The position numbers and the translations under genes are program-made. A DNA stretch of 60,976 nucleotides. Source: a virus. The notes below the pieces were generated by a model that did no database searches, had not been told where the DNA came from, and worked only from the letters and a program-made list of their open reading frames with translations. Each line of letters opens with the position of its first letter. Position 1 is the stretch's first letter. Below are positions 34,102-42,779 of the stretch, in pieces. The stretch is taken from positions 1-60,976 of IMG/VR virus record IMGVR_UViG_3300017917_001501, one strand, 5' to 3'.

Positions 34102-34352
34102 CTTAAAGCCTCACTTGGCGTCGATAGAGCTTTCCACATAATATCTTTTAGCTCTTGCTGATATTTGCGTATGTTTGTGTATTGGAACCAAGCAACGTAT
34201 CCATTGATTAAAGTAATTGTCCAGCTAATCGCCATTGTCCAATATTCTTGTTTAACCATATGATTATATCCAAACCATATGTTCAACAAACTAATTGAAA
34301 GGTTAAGTGCTACTATAACCCAACCCCAACGAATTGCTCTTTGGCGCCACAT
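34098..34352 (-). CDS. Small two-pass membrane protein (84 aa)
   Basis: Membrane segments at residues about 10-27 (WGWVIVALNLSISLLNIW) and 39-56, then a charged C-terminal helix (YQQELKDIMWKAL). Coupled to the neighbours on both sides. Function unknown; holin-like or superinfection-related roles are possible. Confidence 0.6.
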   Translation of the reverse strand: MWRQRAIRWGWVIVALNLSISLLNIWFGYNHMVKQEYWTMAISWTITLINGYVAWFQYTNIRKYQQELKDIMWKALSTPSEALR

Positions 34353-34582
34353 TACTTCTTGCTCCGGATTGCCTCTTTAACCTTGTCTAGGTTGATTTCA
34401 AGTTCGCGGTCCAGGCTATTGTAGCCTAGCATAAAGAATGCCCATATCAGCGCACAGCCCATAAGACCTGTAAACAAGTCTGCAAAATTGCTATAGTTGT
34501 ATAACACCGTAGCCACTTGCCAAATTATAAATGCCCAAAAGATTACGTTCCATTGGTTAACGTGTTTGAAATACTGTTTCAT
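34352..34582 (-). CDS. Small two-pass membrane protein (76 aa)
   Basis: Membrane segments around residues 12-27 and 35-52, then a basic amphipathic tail (DREINLDKVKEAIRSKK-like). It resembles its neighbour at 34098 in layout, so the two may be diverged duplicates. Overlaps the upstream gene by 4 nt. Confidence 0.6.
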   Translation of the reverse strand: MKQYFKHVNQWNVIFWAFIIWQVATVLYNYSNFADLFTGLMGCALIWAFFMLGYNSLDRELEINLDKVKEAIRSKK

Positions 34583-34800
34583 GCGCCCAAAGTCTCCCTG
34601 CTGTGATCTAAAATTAATGTACCATCATCGTACTCATAAAACTCTGCATCACTGTCTACAATAGTCAGGCTTAGATCACAGTGACGAATATCGTAATCTT
34701 TGAAGTTATGATCTGCATCATATACACGGAACTTGTAATCTTCTCCCGTGTATATGAGGCACCCAGTTACCCCATTGGCTGAAGTAACTTTCTCTGACAT
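34579..34800 (-). CDS. Small acidic hypothetical protein (73 aa)
   Basis: Beta-rich, Asp/Glu/Tyr-rich soluble protein. I start it at MSEKVTSANG (ATG at 34800), with AGGTG 6 nt upstream, rather than three codons earlier. Directly follows the AAA+ ATPase gene, so it may be a partner of it. Confidence 0.6.
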   Translation of the reverse strand: MSEKVTSANGVTGCLIYTGEDYKFRVYDADHNFKDYDIRHCDLSLTIVDSDAEFYEYDDGTLILDHSRETLGA

Positions 34801-34801
34801 A

Positions 34802-35827
34802 TTATGCACCTGCTTTCATACAAGTTGTTTTAGCCAATGCTTCCCAATTTGTAGGAAAACTCTTATACAACTGCGCTACTTTAATAGCCATACGCAAACT
34901 TACTTCACGCAACTTGTTTTTGTTTGCGTCCATAAAGTCAATGATGATGTCTTGTCCAATGTCAGCAATACCCATATCACCAAATAGCGCACCAGTCTTA
35001 GCAATCTGCTTAATACGCAAGATTTTGTCGCGCTGTGTATCCAATGTCAAATCTAGATAGTGACAACGGCTGTGTAGTGCTTCTAGGTGATCTTTCAAAC
35101 GTTGTGACTTAACCTGATCAAACTTCAAGTTAGTAATAAAGATTACAGCACCCTTAAACACAAAACTGTTAGGAATACCTTCATCCTTAAGTACACGTGA
35201 CTCTAGCAACCAGTTAATCTTACGTGACTTGCCACTGTCAAGTGCACCTTTAAGCAAGTTTAGTGCTACATCATCAAACAGCACAGCGTCACAGTCGTCT
35301 AGTACCAATACTGAATTTTCATCGCTGTATTCGTACAGTTTCTTGTACAAACCAATAGCACTAGCACTGCCCTTAACTACTTCGTGTTTGGGCTTAACAT
35401 TTGCTACGTGTTGGAAAAGATTAGCCTTTTCAATTTGGTCCTCAACAATGTAACTCTTACCTACACCTGGAGGGCCACTTACAATCAGCGCACGTATGTC
35501 ACCGTTCAAACATGCCTTAGTCATGCTCTCAAGTATTTCAAAACGTTGCCCAATTTCAGCAATACGTTCTTCGTCTGTTTGCCCTGCGTGTGTGTCTGCT
35601 TCTGCACTAGGGATAGTGCCTGTGTATTCTGTTGCGTCTACAAATTCATAATCTGTAGGCGTTGCGATGCTTACGCGAATCTTGTCCTTGCCAAAGCGTC
35701 CTGTACCATCTACAGTAAGGAAGCCGCCCTTGCTACCAAGTTGATACTGTTTTACCAGTGGAAATACTTCGTTAGTGATAGTTTGATTGCGATAACTACC
35801 ACTTTTAATCTTTACAAAACCAGTCAT
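34802..35827 (-). CDS. AAA+ ATPase (341 aa)
   Basis: Walker A GPPGVGKS at 118-125, Walker B LVLDDCD at 174-180, sensor-1-like IFITNLKF near 227. The N-terminal 90 residues form a separate beta-rich domain ending in an acidic linker. Close to MoxR/clamp-loader-like phage ATPases, with no clear identity to T4 gp44. Possibly a remodelling enzyme acting early: it has its own consensus promoter (35859-35887) and an AGGAG ribosome site. Confidence 0.8.
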   Translation of the reverse strand: MTGFVKIKSGSYRNQTITNEVFPLVKQYQLGSKGGFLTVDGTGRFGKDKIRVSIATPTDYEFVDATEYTGTIPSAEADTHAGQTDEERIAEIGQRFEILESMTKACLNGDIRALIVSGPPGVGKSYIVEDQIEKANLFQHVANVKPKHEVVKGSASAIGLYKKLYEYSDENSVLVLDDCDAVLFDDVALNLLKGALDSGKSRKINWLLESRVLKDEGIPNSFVFKGAVIFITNLKFDQVKSQRLKDHLEALHSRCHYLDLTLDTQRDKILRIKQIAKTGALFGDMGIADIGQDIIIDFMDANKNKLREVSLRMAIKVAQLYKSFPTNWEALAKTTCMKAGA

Positions 35828-35858
35828 TGTCTTTGCTCCTTTGTTTTAATGTTTTGTA

Positions 35859-35887
35859 ACTATAACACCTCTGCGGGTGTTTGTCAA
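35859..35887 (-). promoter_or_regulatory. Early promoter TTGACA-N17-TATAGT
   Basis: -35 at 35882-35887, -10 at 35859-35864, 17-nt spacer; leader of about 25 nt with AGGAG before the AAA+ ATPase gene. Confidence 0.8.
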
Positions 35888-35895
35888 GAAGTTTT

Positions 35896-36078
35896 TTAGG
35901 CTAATTCTGCACCCACAAATTCTAGTTCCATTAGGGCATCTTCTAAACTATCAAAGCCACAGACATCATACTCTACTGTGTAACTTTTAACATAGTAAGG
36001 GCCGTTGCCTGGACTTGCTTCTGTGTCAATACCTACTTCGCCCACACCTGGAATTACTTTAAGAATTTTGTCTGACAT
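35896..36078 (-). CDS. Small early protein (60 aa)
   Basis: Acidic soluble protein starting MSDKILKVIPGVG; AAGGAG lies 6 nt before this ATG, so I prefer it to the longer upstream frame. Downstream of the early promoters at 36326 and 36715. Function unknown; such short early genes often encode host-takeover factors. Confidence 0.6.
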   Translation of the reverse strand: MSDKILKVIPGVGEVGIDTEASPGNGPYYVKSYTVEYDVCGFDSLEDALMELEFVGAELA

Positions 36079-36088
36079 GCTAGTCTCC

Positions 36089-36292
36089 TTAGATAAAATC
36101 GTAAGCGTATTCGCCAGTGTCGCCAATTGGGCTCATCTGAACTGCGCCTACTTTTTCGATTAGAGTGTGAAGAACTGCGGTTGCTTGTTGTTCTGTAATA
36201 GTGCTAACAAACAGTGTACCATTGAAAAAATCAGTGGTTACGGGCTTGTCAAGGGTGATTTTAACGTACTGTTTAACGATAGTTTCAAACAT
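36089..36292 (-). CDS. Small early protein (67 aa)
   Basis: Starts MFETIVKQYVKI at 36292, with AGGAG upstream, inside the transcript from the perfect promoter at 36326-36354. Alternating hydrophobic strands suggest a small alpha/beta fold. Function unknown. Confidence 0.6.
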   Translation of the reverse strand: MFETIVKQYVKITLDKPVTTDFFNGTLFVSTITEQQATAVLHTLIEKVGAVQMSPIGDTGEYAYDFI

Positions 36293-36325
36293 ATTTCGCT
36301 CCTGTTTTGTTAGTTTATGTGTAGC

Positions 36326-36354
36326 ATTATACACTCATTTTACCAAAATGTCAA
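36326..36354 (-). promoter_or_regulatory. Consensus early promoter TTGACA-N17-TATAAT
   Basis: Perfect -35 (36349-36354) and -10 (36326-36331) with a 17-nt spacer, followed by a leader with AGGAG. Expected to be very strong with host sigma70. Confidence 0.9.
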
Positions 36355-36361
36355 CCAAAAC

Positions 36362-36682
36362 TTAGTCAGGGCGACTACCAGCATAAGCACGGAAACCATA
36401 TTTCTTAAGTACATCAGCATAGGCACGAGCACCAGCTTCTAGCGTAGCCATACATTGGCCGTTGTAGTTACCTGGACTCCACAAGTTTAGGCACTTTGGA
36501 CGGTAATCTTTCTTAAAGCCAATCTTCATAAGTTCTTTAGCTTCTTTGCTGTTAGTGCGATCTACAAACACATTAACCCACGCAAAACCACAGTAGGCGT
36601 GTTCACCGTATTGTTGAAGGAATGTTGCTTGAGCTAGGTTAGCGGCTACTTCTGCTTCGTTACGAATTGCTTGAAAGTCCAT
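36362..36682 (-). CDS. Conserved small phage protein (106 aa)
   Basis: Starts MDFQAIRNEAEVAANLAQA, AAGGAG upstream. Contains CGFAWVNV and WSPGNYNGQCMATLEAGARAYADVL, a pattern I recall from conserved hypothetical proteins of many tailed phages; function unknown. Has its own strong early promoter (36715-36743). Confidence 0.7.
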   Translation of the reverse strand: MDFQAIRNEAEVAANLAQATFLQQYGEHAYCGFAWVNVFVDRTNSKEAKELMKIGFKKDYRPKCLNLWSPGNYNGQCMATLEAGARAYADVLKKYGFRAYAGSRPD

Positions 36683-36714
36683 TTGTCTTGCTCCTTATTA
36701 AGTTAACAAGTGCA

Positions 36715-36743
36715 ATTATACGCTGGATTTACCAAAAAGTCAA
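36715..36743 (-). promoter_or_regulatory. Early promoter TTGACT-N17-TATAAT
   Basis: -35 at 36738-36743, -10 at 36715-36720, 17-nt spacer. The spacer begins with TTTTGGTAAA, which is also found in the spacer of the promoter at 36326. Confidence 0.85.
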
Positions 36744-37483
36744 CCGTTTTTTGTCTGAATTTGTCGGATAATTGAGCCCCAGATGTCAAAACGATAACTA
36801 CCCCAACTGTTATCGTAATCGCCGGGTTTTGCGTGATGATTATTGTGCAGGCCTGCGCCCAATAACCAAAGATCGCACCAAAAATTATTAGTGCTGGTAT
36901 TTTCTAACTTATTGTCTTTAGTGCCGCGGCTATGGCAAACAACATTAACTAGAAAGTTGGTCCATAGTGTAGCCCAGACATTTACAGCATAATACCAAAG
37001 AGCTGTAGCAGAAACTAGTGCTAGTGCCAACATGATAATTGCTTGTATTTTAAAATAGTGTCGGTGTTGAAACACTAACCAAGGGTCGCTGATTATATCG
37101 CGCACCAGTCTACCATTAAACTCAGTGGTATTGTGTTGATAGAATATTGTACCCAAAAGATTTGTGTGTGGATTGTGCGGATCACGGTCGGTATCGCTGT
37201 ACATGTGGTGCAATCTGTGTACACCAACAAATGCCAGTATACTACCTTCGCCGGATAAGGTATTTAAAACAATAATTACTCGTTCCCATAGTCGGCTAGT
37301 ACAAAAACTACGATGACTCCACAAACGATGTGCACCGACCTCACTGCCTATGCCTTTGGTCAAGAAGTAGAACACAAAGATTAAAAAAGGAGCTTCCCAA
37401 CCTAGATCTATATAGAACGGCAGTGCAACAATTAAAATTGCACTGATAACTATTAGCAATAGATGTTTGTGTTTATAATCCAT
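36740..37483 (-). CDS. Membrane fatty-acid (acyl-CoA/acyl-lipid) desaturase
   Basis: Diiron desaturase that introduces a double bond into acyl chains at the inner membrane, probably altering host membrane fluidity during infection. The three histidine boxes are present: HRLWSH (52-57), HRLHH (89-93) and HNNHH (213-217), with paired membrane segments around residues 7-45 and 148-185. At 247 aa it is a short, core-only version, as in other marine phages. Another iron-dependent enzyme of this window. Confidence 0.92.
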   Translation of the reverse strand: MDYKHKHLLLIVISAILIVALPFYIDLGWEAPFLIFVFYFLTKGIGSEVGAHRLWSHRSFCTSRLWERVIIVLNTLSGEGSILAFVGVHRLHHMYSDTDRDPHNPHTNLLGTIFYQHNTTEFNGRLVRDIISDPWLVFQHRHYFKIQAIIMLALALVSATALWYYAVNVWATLWTNFLVNVVCHSRGTKDNKLENTSTNNFWCDLWLLGAGLHNNHHAKPGDYDNSWGSYRFDIWGSIIRQIQTKNG

Positions 37484-37509
37484 ACTAATAGTTATCCGTG
37501 AATAAGATA

Positions 37510-38118
37510 TTATCTACGATTATTGGCACGAGCGGGCTCATCGCTGTAGAATATGTGTCCACCGATACGACCCAACCGTTCTAATCCCCAATGCGGACGA
37601 ACATGTGTATTATGAAAATACAATGCTTCGGCCATGTACGTGTGGTTTAGTGTGATACCTTCGTACATAACAGCCATAGCCACTTCTACACTTTCACGCC
37701 AGCGGTCACTGACGTATTTTACTGGTGCTGGCGGATTACATACCCATGAAAACTGACAAACCGTGACCTTACGGTAAACTGTACGAGTCTTTTGTATTGG
37801 TTTGTCCTGCACCCAAAACGGTCTTTTAACTGCTGTAGTTTCAGTTACCTGTTGTGCTCGTGATAATTCTGTTTTTTGATTAACTACTCCGCAGACTGTT
37901 TTAGGAAACTTGTCGTTCTGTGTACGATTTAGTGTAACCTGGGCTACTGCCATCATACCTTCACGCCCTTCTAGGCCTGCTTCGTAGTATATGTTTTTGG
38001 CCAAACAGAGCAGTTGCGGATCCATATCCGGTTGTTTCTGTTTTGCCTGTGCTTGATTTAACTGTATAACGCATAAGGACATTATTGTCCAGGCCGCTAT
38101 CTTTGAGATTGCTCTCAT
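37510..38118 (-). CDS. SleB-type cell-wall hydrolase (probable endolysin)
   Basis: Hydrolase_2/SleB family, cleaving peptidoglycan. An N-terminal hydrophobic stretch (residues about 7-24) is a signal peptide or signal-anchor-release segment, so export would not need a holin. The catalytic Glu is E46 in KNIYYEAGLEGREGMMAVAQV, the family signature; CQFSWVCN and a C-terminal ALYFHN ... GGHIFY complete the domain. AGGAGG precedes the ATG. A perfect inverted repeat (38146-38160) lies just upstream. Confidence 0.9.
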   Translation of the reverse strand: MRAISKIAAWTIMSLCVIQLNQAQAKQKQPDMDPQLLCLAKNIYYEAGLEGREGMMAVAQVTLNRTQNDKFPKTVCGVVNQKTELSRAQQVTETTAVKRPFWVQDKPIQKTRTVYRKVTVCQFSWVCNPPAPVKYVSDRWRESVEVAMAVMYEGITLNHTYMAEALYFHNTHVRPHWGLERLGRIGGHIFYSDEPARANNRR

Positions 38119-38145
38119 ACTTTGCCCTCCTGTTAGTATTGTCTT

Positions 38146-38160
38146 AGGTTAATTTAACCT
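38146..38160. promoter_or_regulatory. Palindrome AGGTTAA-T-TTAACCT upstream of endolysin
   Basis: Perfect 7-bp arms around one base, overlapping the stop codon of the upstream gene and lying 28 nt before the endolysin ATG. Operator or leader hairpin; compare 9434-9450. Confidence 0.4.
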
Positions 38161-38354
38161 TGAACTAGACCGGTTGCTGCATTTCGGTCTATAAAGTAAC
38201 GACATGGTCGAGTAAGTCCTTCTCTCATTCTTACTAAATCATAATCGTTAAATGGTGCTTCATTTACTTGCACACTTGATGTGTGTCTGTGGCACTGCTC
38301 TCTTTCTGCACAGTAACGACCTGCACAGTAGTACTTCGATTCGGTTGTTGTCAT
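38154..38354 (-). CDS. Small Cys-containing protein (66 aa)
   Basis: Cysteines at 9, 14, 20 and 51 with His22/His23 (CAGRYCAEREQCHRH) look like a small metal-binding site. AGGAGG precedes the ATG (GGAGGAATTAT). Upstream of the endolysin gene. Function unknown. Confidence 0.6.
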   Translation of the reverse strand: MTTTESKYYCAGRYCAEREQCHRHTSSVQVNEAPFNDYDLVRMREGLTRPCRYFIDRNAATGLVQG

Positions 38355-38435
38355 ATAATTCCTCCGATCGTAGTATTAGTTAGTCCAGAATATCTAGACT
38401 TTTATACGTACTTTTGTCGGAGATAATTTAGATAA

Positions 38436-39260
38436 CTACTCTAGATTTAAAATTCCAGGGTTTTCTTTAAGGAATTTCATGCGATAATGATTCCAAATAT
38501 AGTACAAATCATCACTTTCATACTGGTTTATTAAAACTTTTAGATTACTCAATGCTTCCATATCTGCTGCATAAGGGTGATATTTTGGCAACAGTGTATC
38601 CGAATTGTACTGATACGGTAAAGTTCTGAATCCTTCTAAATCTAAAAATGTAGGTATCAGTCGTTCAATTAAAAACGTAAAGTTTGGTAGACTTGGATCG
38701 TGTGCATAGTTGCTACGGCCTGCACCAAATACCTCATCTTTAAACACAGGATCTTTATCTGCTTCAGTGAACAGTTGGCGACTAAACTTCATAAACTTAT
38801 TCCAGAACTCCCGGCTGCCAACGACGTAGTTTGCAAACGTAGTAACCTTGCGGTCCAATACCATATCTCGGACAGTTATATCTTTGTAACCAAGTTTTTC
38901 AAAGAACTTATTACCAATGTTGCTTATACCAGCATGATGTATGTCACCTTGCTCCCAGCTATTTAAAAACACTGCTTCGTTGATCAAACAAGGATTTATA
39001 AAGTAGACGTCGTAACCTGGATTGTCTTTAATATAGTTGACAAATTGTTCACCGGTTATTCCGGTTTTGTCAGTGAACTTCCAGCTAACGAAACCCCAAT
39101 AGTCTAAGTTTTCCTTGACACAATTTTCATATTCTTTATCCCAGATGTACCATTCGCGTAGTTCTGGACGTGGGTTAGCAGTGTTATCGTAGGCTACAAA
39201 ATTCTCAGTATCTAAGAATTGTTGTTGCTCATCTTTAAAGTACAGTTGAAAAATTTTCAT
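38436..39260 (-). CDS. Glycan-locus protein, glycosyltransferase-associated (about 274 aa)
   Basis: The sequence DNTANPRPELREWYIW and NPGYDVYFINPCLINEAVFLNSWEQGD resembles proteins found in surface-polysaccharide loci; I cannot place it in a named GT family. Starts at MKIFQLYFKDE or four codons upstream (MSNSMKIF); both overlap the preceding glycosyltransferase. Last gene of the eight-gene glycan cassette. Confidence 0.6.
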   Translation of the reverse strand: MKIFQLYFKDEQQQFLDTENFVAYDNTANPRPELREWYIWDKEYENCVKENLDYWGFVSWKFTDKTGITGEQFVNYIKDNPGYDVYFINPCLINEAVFLNSWEQGDIHHAGISNIGNKFFEKLGYKDITVRDMVLDRKVTTFANYVVGSREFWNKFMKFSRQLFTEADKDPVFKDEVFGAGRSNYAHDPSLPNFTFLIERLIPTFLDLEGFRTLPYQYNSDTLLPKYHPYAADMEALSNLKVLINQYESDDLYYIWNHYRMKFLKENPGILNLE

Positions 39261-40020
39261 GGAGTTTGACATAATAATTAATATCCTCAGTAAGGTCCCT
39301 GCTGCGAGGAACAAATTCGTTTTCTAATCTATAGGTTAATGTTTCGGCATTAGTGATGTGGTGGAATCCCCAGCCTCTTAATCGATCAATATGTGGTATC
39401 TGAGTCTGTATCTGCAATTTACGATTTAACTGTCCATTGTCAAACGGACACCATCCATAGTATAATACAGCCAACCGATCAGTGGTGTAAAAATTGTAGT
39501 GACGTCCTGGTGCCATACAGTCTGACGTACTGGTCAATGGATACGGGTCTTGAGTACAGTGTAGTCTACGAGCACGTCTTTCTAAAAATGCTTGGTCACT
39601 GTCGCGGAAACTAAACCCGTGAAACTTTTGTTTATACAATGGTTCAGTTGGATCTACAGTTCGCTCACGGTCGCAGTCTACCATAAAGATGCTGGGCACT
39701 AGTATTGATTTAGGTCCTGCATCATCCATTACCAAATAGTCACCAATTAACTGTTCTGTAACGTTTAAACAGATCTTCCAACCTTCAATTTGACTTTCAA
39801 TGTCGTTAACTTCTGAGTCAATATTGTCTGCTTGAAAATTTGGATTACGACTAGTGACGATATCCCACGTAGGACAAATCTCCTGAATAATTTCTACACT
39901 TCTGTCGGTACTGTGATAATCGATCATTATTCCGTGATCAAATATCTGACGATGGTGTTTTAGAAACCACGGTAGCATCCATTCTTCGTTGTAAAAGTGG
40001 CAAAGTAAAGTTTTACGCAT
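39235..40020 (-). CDS. Glycosyltransferase, family-2-like
   Basis: Begins RKTLLCHFYNEEWMLPWFLKHH, the typical entry of the glycosyl-transferase-2-like (DUF4422-like/GT2_4) family, followed by GIMIDYHSTDRSVEII and an FMVDCDRE segment that may hold the metal-binding Asp motif. Likely transfers a sugar from a nucleotide donor onto a glycan or protein. Overlaps the methyltransferase gene upstream by 8 nt. Confidence 0.75.
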   Translation of the reverse strand: MRKTLLCHFYNEEWMLPWFLKHHRQIFDHGIMIDYHSTDRSVEIIQEICPTWDIVTSRNPNFQADNIDSEVNDIESQIEGWKICLNVTEQLIGDYLVMDDAGPKSILVPSIFMVDCDRERTVDPTEPLYKQKFHGFSFRDSDQAFLERRARRLHCTQDPYPLTSTSDCMAPGRHYNFYTTDRLAVLYYGWCPFDNGQLNRKLQIQTQIPHIDRLRGWGFHHITNAETLTYRLENEFVPRSRDLTEDINYYVKLHENFSTVL

Positions 40021-40648
40021 CTTGGATTGGGTTCTTTAAAATTAACCATTTTTCATCAGGAAATTGATTCATGGGTATACCGTCAACATTCAATACTTCT
40101 GCAAATCTACTTGCATTTTCATCTGACACAGATCCATTTCTAATTCCAAAGATCATTGTTGTAGTAGTTTTTGATACTGACAAAAGTCTATCCATATATC
40201 TATCTATGCTTACGTGCATACCAAAGCTACATAAACTAAAAATTAAATCAGCCTTGGGTAGATCTAGCCAACTGTCTTCTTCAGTATCAAAAGTTCTAAT
40301 ATTTTTAATACCATTTAATTTGCAAAAATCAGCAGTTAAATTTAAATCGTTGTAGTATTCATCTTCAATTGGCATATACTTTCCGGTATTTTCGGTGCGA
40401 CCGTGTCTGTCAGCTAAGATGTATTCTACTGTGTCGTCTTTAAGTAAATGATTTAAAAATATACTGCCGCGTCCTAGTCCACAGCCTACTTCGAGAACTG
40501 TTTTTGGATGTCCCAAATATGATTCAATTTGTGAGAATTCATGAACACTTAAATCACTATAAATCTCTATGTCTGTTTTTGCTTCCCAGATCTGCTCTTG
40601 CATATAAACAAGATGCTGATCATTGAATTTGTAATTATATCTTTCCAT
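40013..40648 (-). CDS. Class I SAM-dependent methyltransferase
   Basis: Rossmann motif I VLEVGCGLGRGSIFL near residues 52-66, acidic end of strand 2 at YILADRHG, and LIFSLCSFGMH as motif IV-like. 211 aa. In the middle of the glycan cassette, so probably methylates a sugar or a glycan intermediate; each turnover yields SAH, which the phage AhcY could remove. Confidence 0.78.
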   Translation of the reverse strand: MERYNYKFNDQHLVYMQEQIWEAKTDIEIYSDLSVHEFSQIESYLGHPKTVLEVGCGLGRGSIFLNHLLKDDTVEYILADRHGRTENTGKYMPIEDEYYNDLNLTADFCKLNGIKNIRTFDTEEDSWLDLPKADLIFSLCSFGMHVSIDRYMDRLLSVSKTTTTMIFGIRNGSVSDENASRFAEVLNVDGIPMNQFPDEKWLILKNPIQDA

Positions 40649-40651
40649 AGA

Positions 40652-41863
40652 TTATTCTACCTTTATTGTTGGAAAGTATCTTACAAATACGTCGTTACTA
40701 TTGTCGCGTGCCGTTTTAATTTTACGTTTAATCTCGTCAAAGAAATTCCAGGCCAGTGGAACAAACGCTACATTCAAGTCCTGGCATTCATTGAGCATAT
40801 CTATTCCTACTACAGGAATACGCATGCCCGGACTAAAACGTCCTTGTTTTAGTGGGTTGTCATCGATGATAAAATCTAAACTAATATTACCAAAGTTAAG
40901 CAAAGTCATACCTTTAGCGGCAGCACCGTAGCCAGCAATAACAAAACCTTCAGCACGATAGGCAATGATAGTTTCTTTCAGGTCAGACACTGCCTTTTGT
41001 GCTCGGCGAGCATATTCAACATAAGTTGCAGGTGTTTGTAACCCCAAATTGCGTTCTTCTCTAAGGACCTGCTCTACGTTGCCCTCACGTGGCTGTTTAC
41101 TAAACACAAAAACATAACTGTTACCGTGAATTGGAGTCTTCTCAATACCAATCAAATGTAAGCCAGCACGCTGAGCTAGTTCGTTCATTGAGTTGGCACA
41201 GAAGAAACTTAAGTGTTCGTGATAGATAGTATCAAACTCATTATTCTTAACCATGTCAGCTTGACTTGTTTGAATAAACAATACACTCTTATCGTGCATG
41301 ATTGCTTTACATTGTCTTAAGAAGTCCAACGGATAGTCGTTATGTGCAAATACATTCTGCGCTGTGATAACGTCTACACGATTTAAGTAGTGTGCTACAT
41401 GTTCTTGTTTAAAGTAATCGCAGATAACTTCGTGTGACTGCGAACTTATTGGATGTAAATTAGTTGCAGGATCAATCCCATAGGTCTTTAAGCCTAATGC
41501 CTTAAAGCTGTTTAACTGACTGCCATCGTTGCAGGCAATATCTAACACGCTCTTAGGCCGTTCTTCAAAGTAGCCAAGTGTGTAGTTAGCAAACCAATCA
41601 AAGTAATCACGTAAGGTTTGACTTGTGCCGCTTACGTACAAGTAGTTTTTAAACAGTAGGTCAGGATTTACGGCGTGACTTAACTGTAAATGATAGCAGT
41701 CGCGACAGAGATTTAATACCAATGGAAAAGTAAGTTCTTCGTCATTTTCAGACTCAAGGAAACTATTGGCCATTGGTTGTATGCCCAGGTCCAGAGTCAA
41801 TGACAAATTTTGACTACCACAGCACAGGCATTCTTTAAGTTCTTTTGCGTTCTCTATACTCAT
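40652..41863 (-). CDS. Sugar C-methyltransferase-like protein
   Basis: Three-part architecture of sugar C-methyltransferases (TylC3/NovU type): an N-terminal zinc module (Cys12, Cys14/15 and Cys53, Cys56: CLCCGS ... CRDC), a central SAM Rossmann domain (SVLDIACNDGSQLNSFKALG near 105) and a C-terminal domain (FVIAGYGAAAKGMTLLNF, then LDFIIDDNPLKQG). The 403-aa length is typical. Probably builds a branched deoxysugar together with the epimerase/dehydratase genes on either side. Confidence 0.85.
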   Translation of the reverse strand: MSIENAKELKECLCCGSQNLSLTLDLGIQPMANSFLESENDEELTFPLVLNLCRDCYHLQLSHAVNPDLLFKNYLYVSGTSQTLRDYFDWFANYTLGYFEERPKSVLDIACNDGSQLNSFKALGLKTYGIDPATNLHPISSQSHEVICDYFKQEHVAHYLNRVDVITAQNVFAHNDYPLDFLRQCKAIMHDKSVLFIQTSQADMVKNNEFDTIYHEHLSFFCANSMNELAQRAGLHLIGIEKTPIHGNSYVFVFSKQPREGNVEQVLREERNLGLQTPATYVEYARRAQKAVSDLKETIIAYRAEGFVIAGYGAAAKGMTLLNFGNISLDFIIDDNPLKQGRFSPGMRIPVVGIDMLNECQDLNVAFVPLAWNFFDEIKRKIKTARDNSNDVFVRYFPTIKVE

Positions 41864-42779
41864 GTTCTTTTTCCCAATTATAAATCATGTAATTATCTCT
41901 GCGGCCAACGTGGCATTCATCAAATCTTGTGGCTAGATTATCTATTATTGTAGCAGGCGTTTCTGAAAATGTAAACCTGTAGGTACGCTCAAACAGTGCT
42001 GTGCTAAGACCAAAGTCGTAACCACCTGGTCGTAATCCATTATCGACTACAGGAACATCTAATCGTCGACCAACTTCGTCGGCTATTTCTTTCACAGTGG
42101 TATTGAAACTAGCCAAATTATATACACCAGCAACAGGCTCTTCAATACAGAACGCCACAGCTCTACATAGGTCTTCAATACCTAACAAGGCTCGATTAAT
42201 GTGTCCGTTGGTTATGTTAACTTTGCCATAGTTTATAGCGTTCCATACCATGGCATTGATCATAACATCAGCGCGGAGATGTGGTGCCCAACCGTTAACT
42301 GTGCCAAAGCGCAGGCCAATAATTTTACGGCCTTTGCTAATAGCCTGCTGTGCCTGTAGATCAAGAGTATACTTGGTTATGTCATAATGATTAACTGGCA
42401 TGAACAGTTTTAGTGTCTCTATGTGTGGCTCACCAGGTTTACTGTTACCATAGACGCTGGCACTACTAGCATAGATTAATGTTTGGTCTTGGCGTAGTTT
42501 GCTGACTAGTTCAGAAAAATTAGTGACATTGTTTAACCAAGGACCTTCGATTGGCCCTTGACAGGTGGCCACACTACTGTGTCCTGCCAGTAGGATCACT
42601 GTGCCGTAGGATTCTAGGTCAGACGTTTTTAATTTATGATAGTCTACTCTGCGGCTGGTTAAATCATAATTATACCAACAACAGTCAACGCTATCAACAG
42701 TATACTTTTCACCTAAAACTTGTCTTAGTCTCGATCCGACATATCCTGCGCCACCGATAACTAAGACACGTTTAGTCAA
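41835..42779 (-). CDS. NAD-dependent sugar epimerase/dehydratase
   Basis: Extended SDR family: GGAGYVGS (residues 9-16) binds NAD(P); SSASVYGNS and HYDITKY (the YxxxK pair) are the catalytic Ser and Tyr/Lys. 314 aa. Overlaps the C-methyltransferase gene by 29 nt. Acts on a nucleotide sugar in the glycan cassette. Confidence 0.85.
   Translation of the reverse strand: MTKRVLVIGGAGYVGSRLRQVLGEKYTVDSVDCCWYNYDLTSRRVDYHKLKTSDLESYGTVILLAGHSSVATCQGPIEGPWLNNVTNFSELVSKLRQDQTLIYASSASVYGNSKPGEPHIETLKLFMPVNHYDITKYTLDLQAQQAISKGRKIIGLRFGTVNGWAPHLRADVMINAMVWNAINYGKVNITNGHINRALLGIEDLCRAVAFCIEEPVAGVYNLASFNTTVKEIADEVGRRLDVPVVDNGLRPGGYDFGLSTALFERTYRFTFSETPATIIDNLATRFDECHVGRRDNYMIYNWEKEHEYRERKRT

Noticed and set aside
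34802-35827. Calling the AAA+ ATPase gp44 (clamp loader large subunit)
   Set aside because: The N-terminal 90-residue beta-rich domain and the spacing of the motifs differ from gp44, and it is not next to the gp62-like gene.
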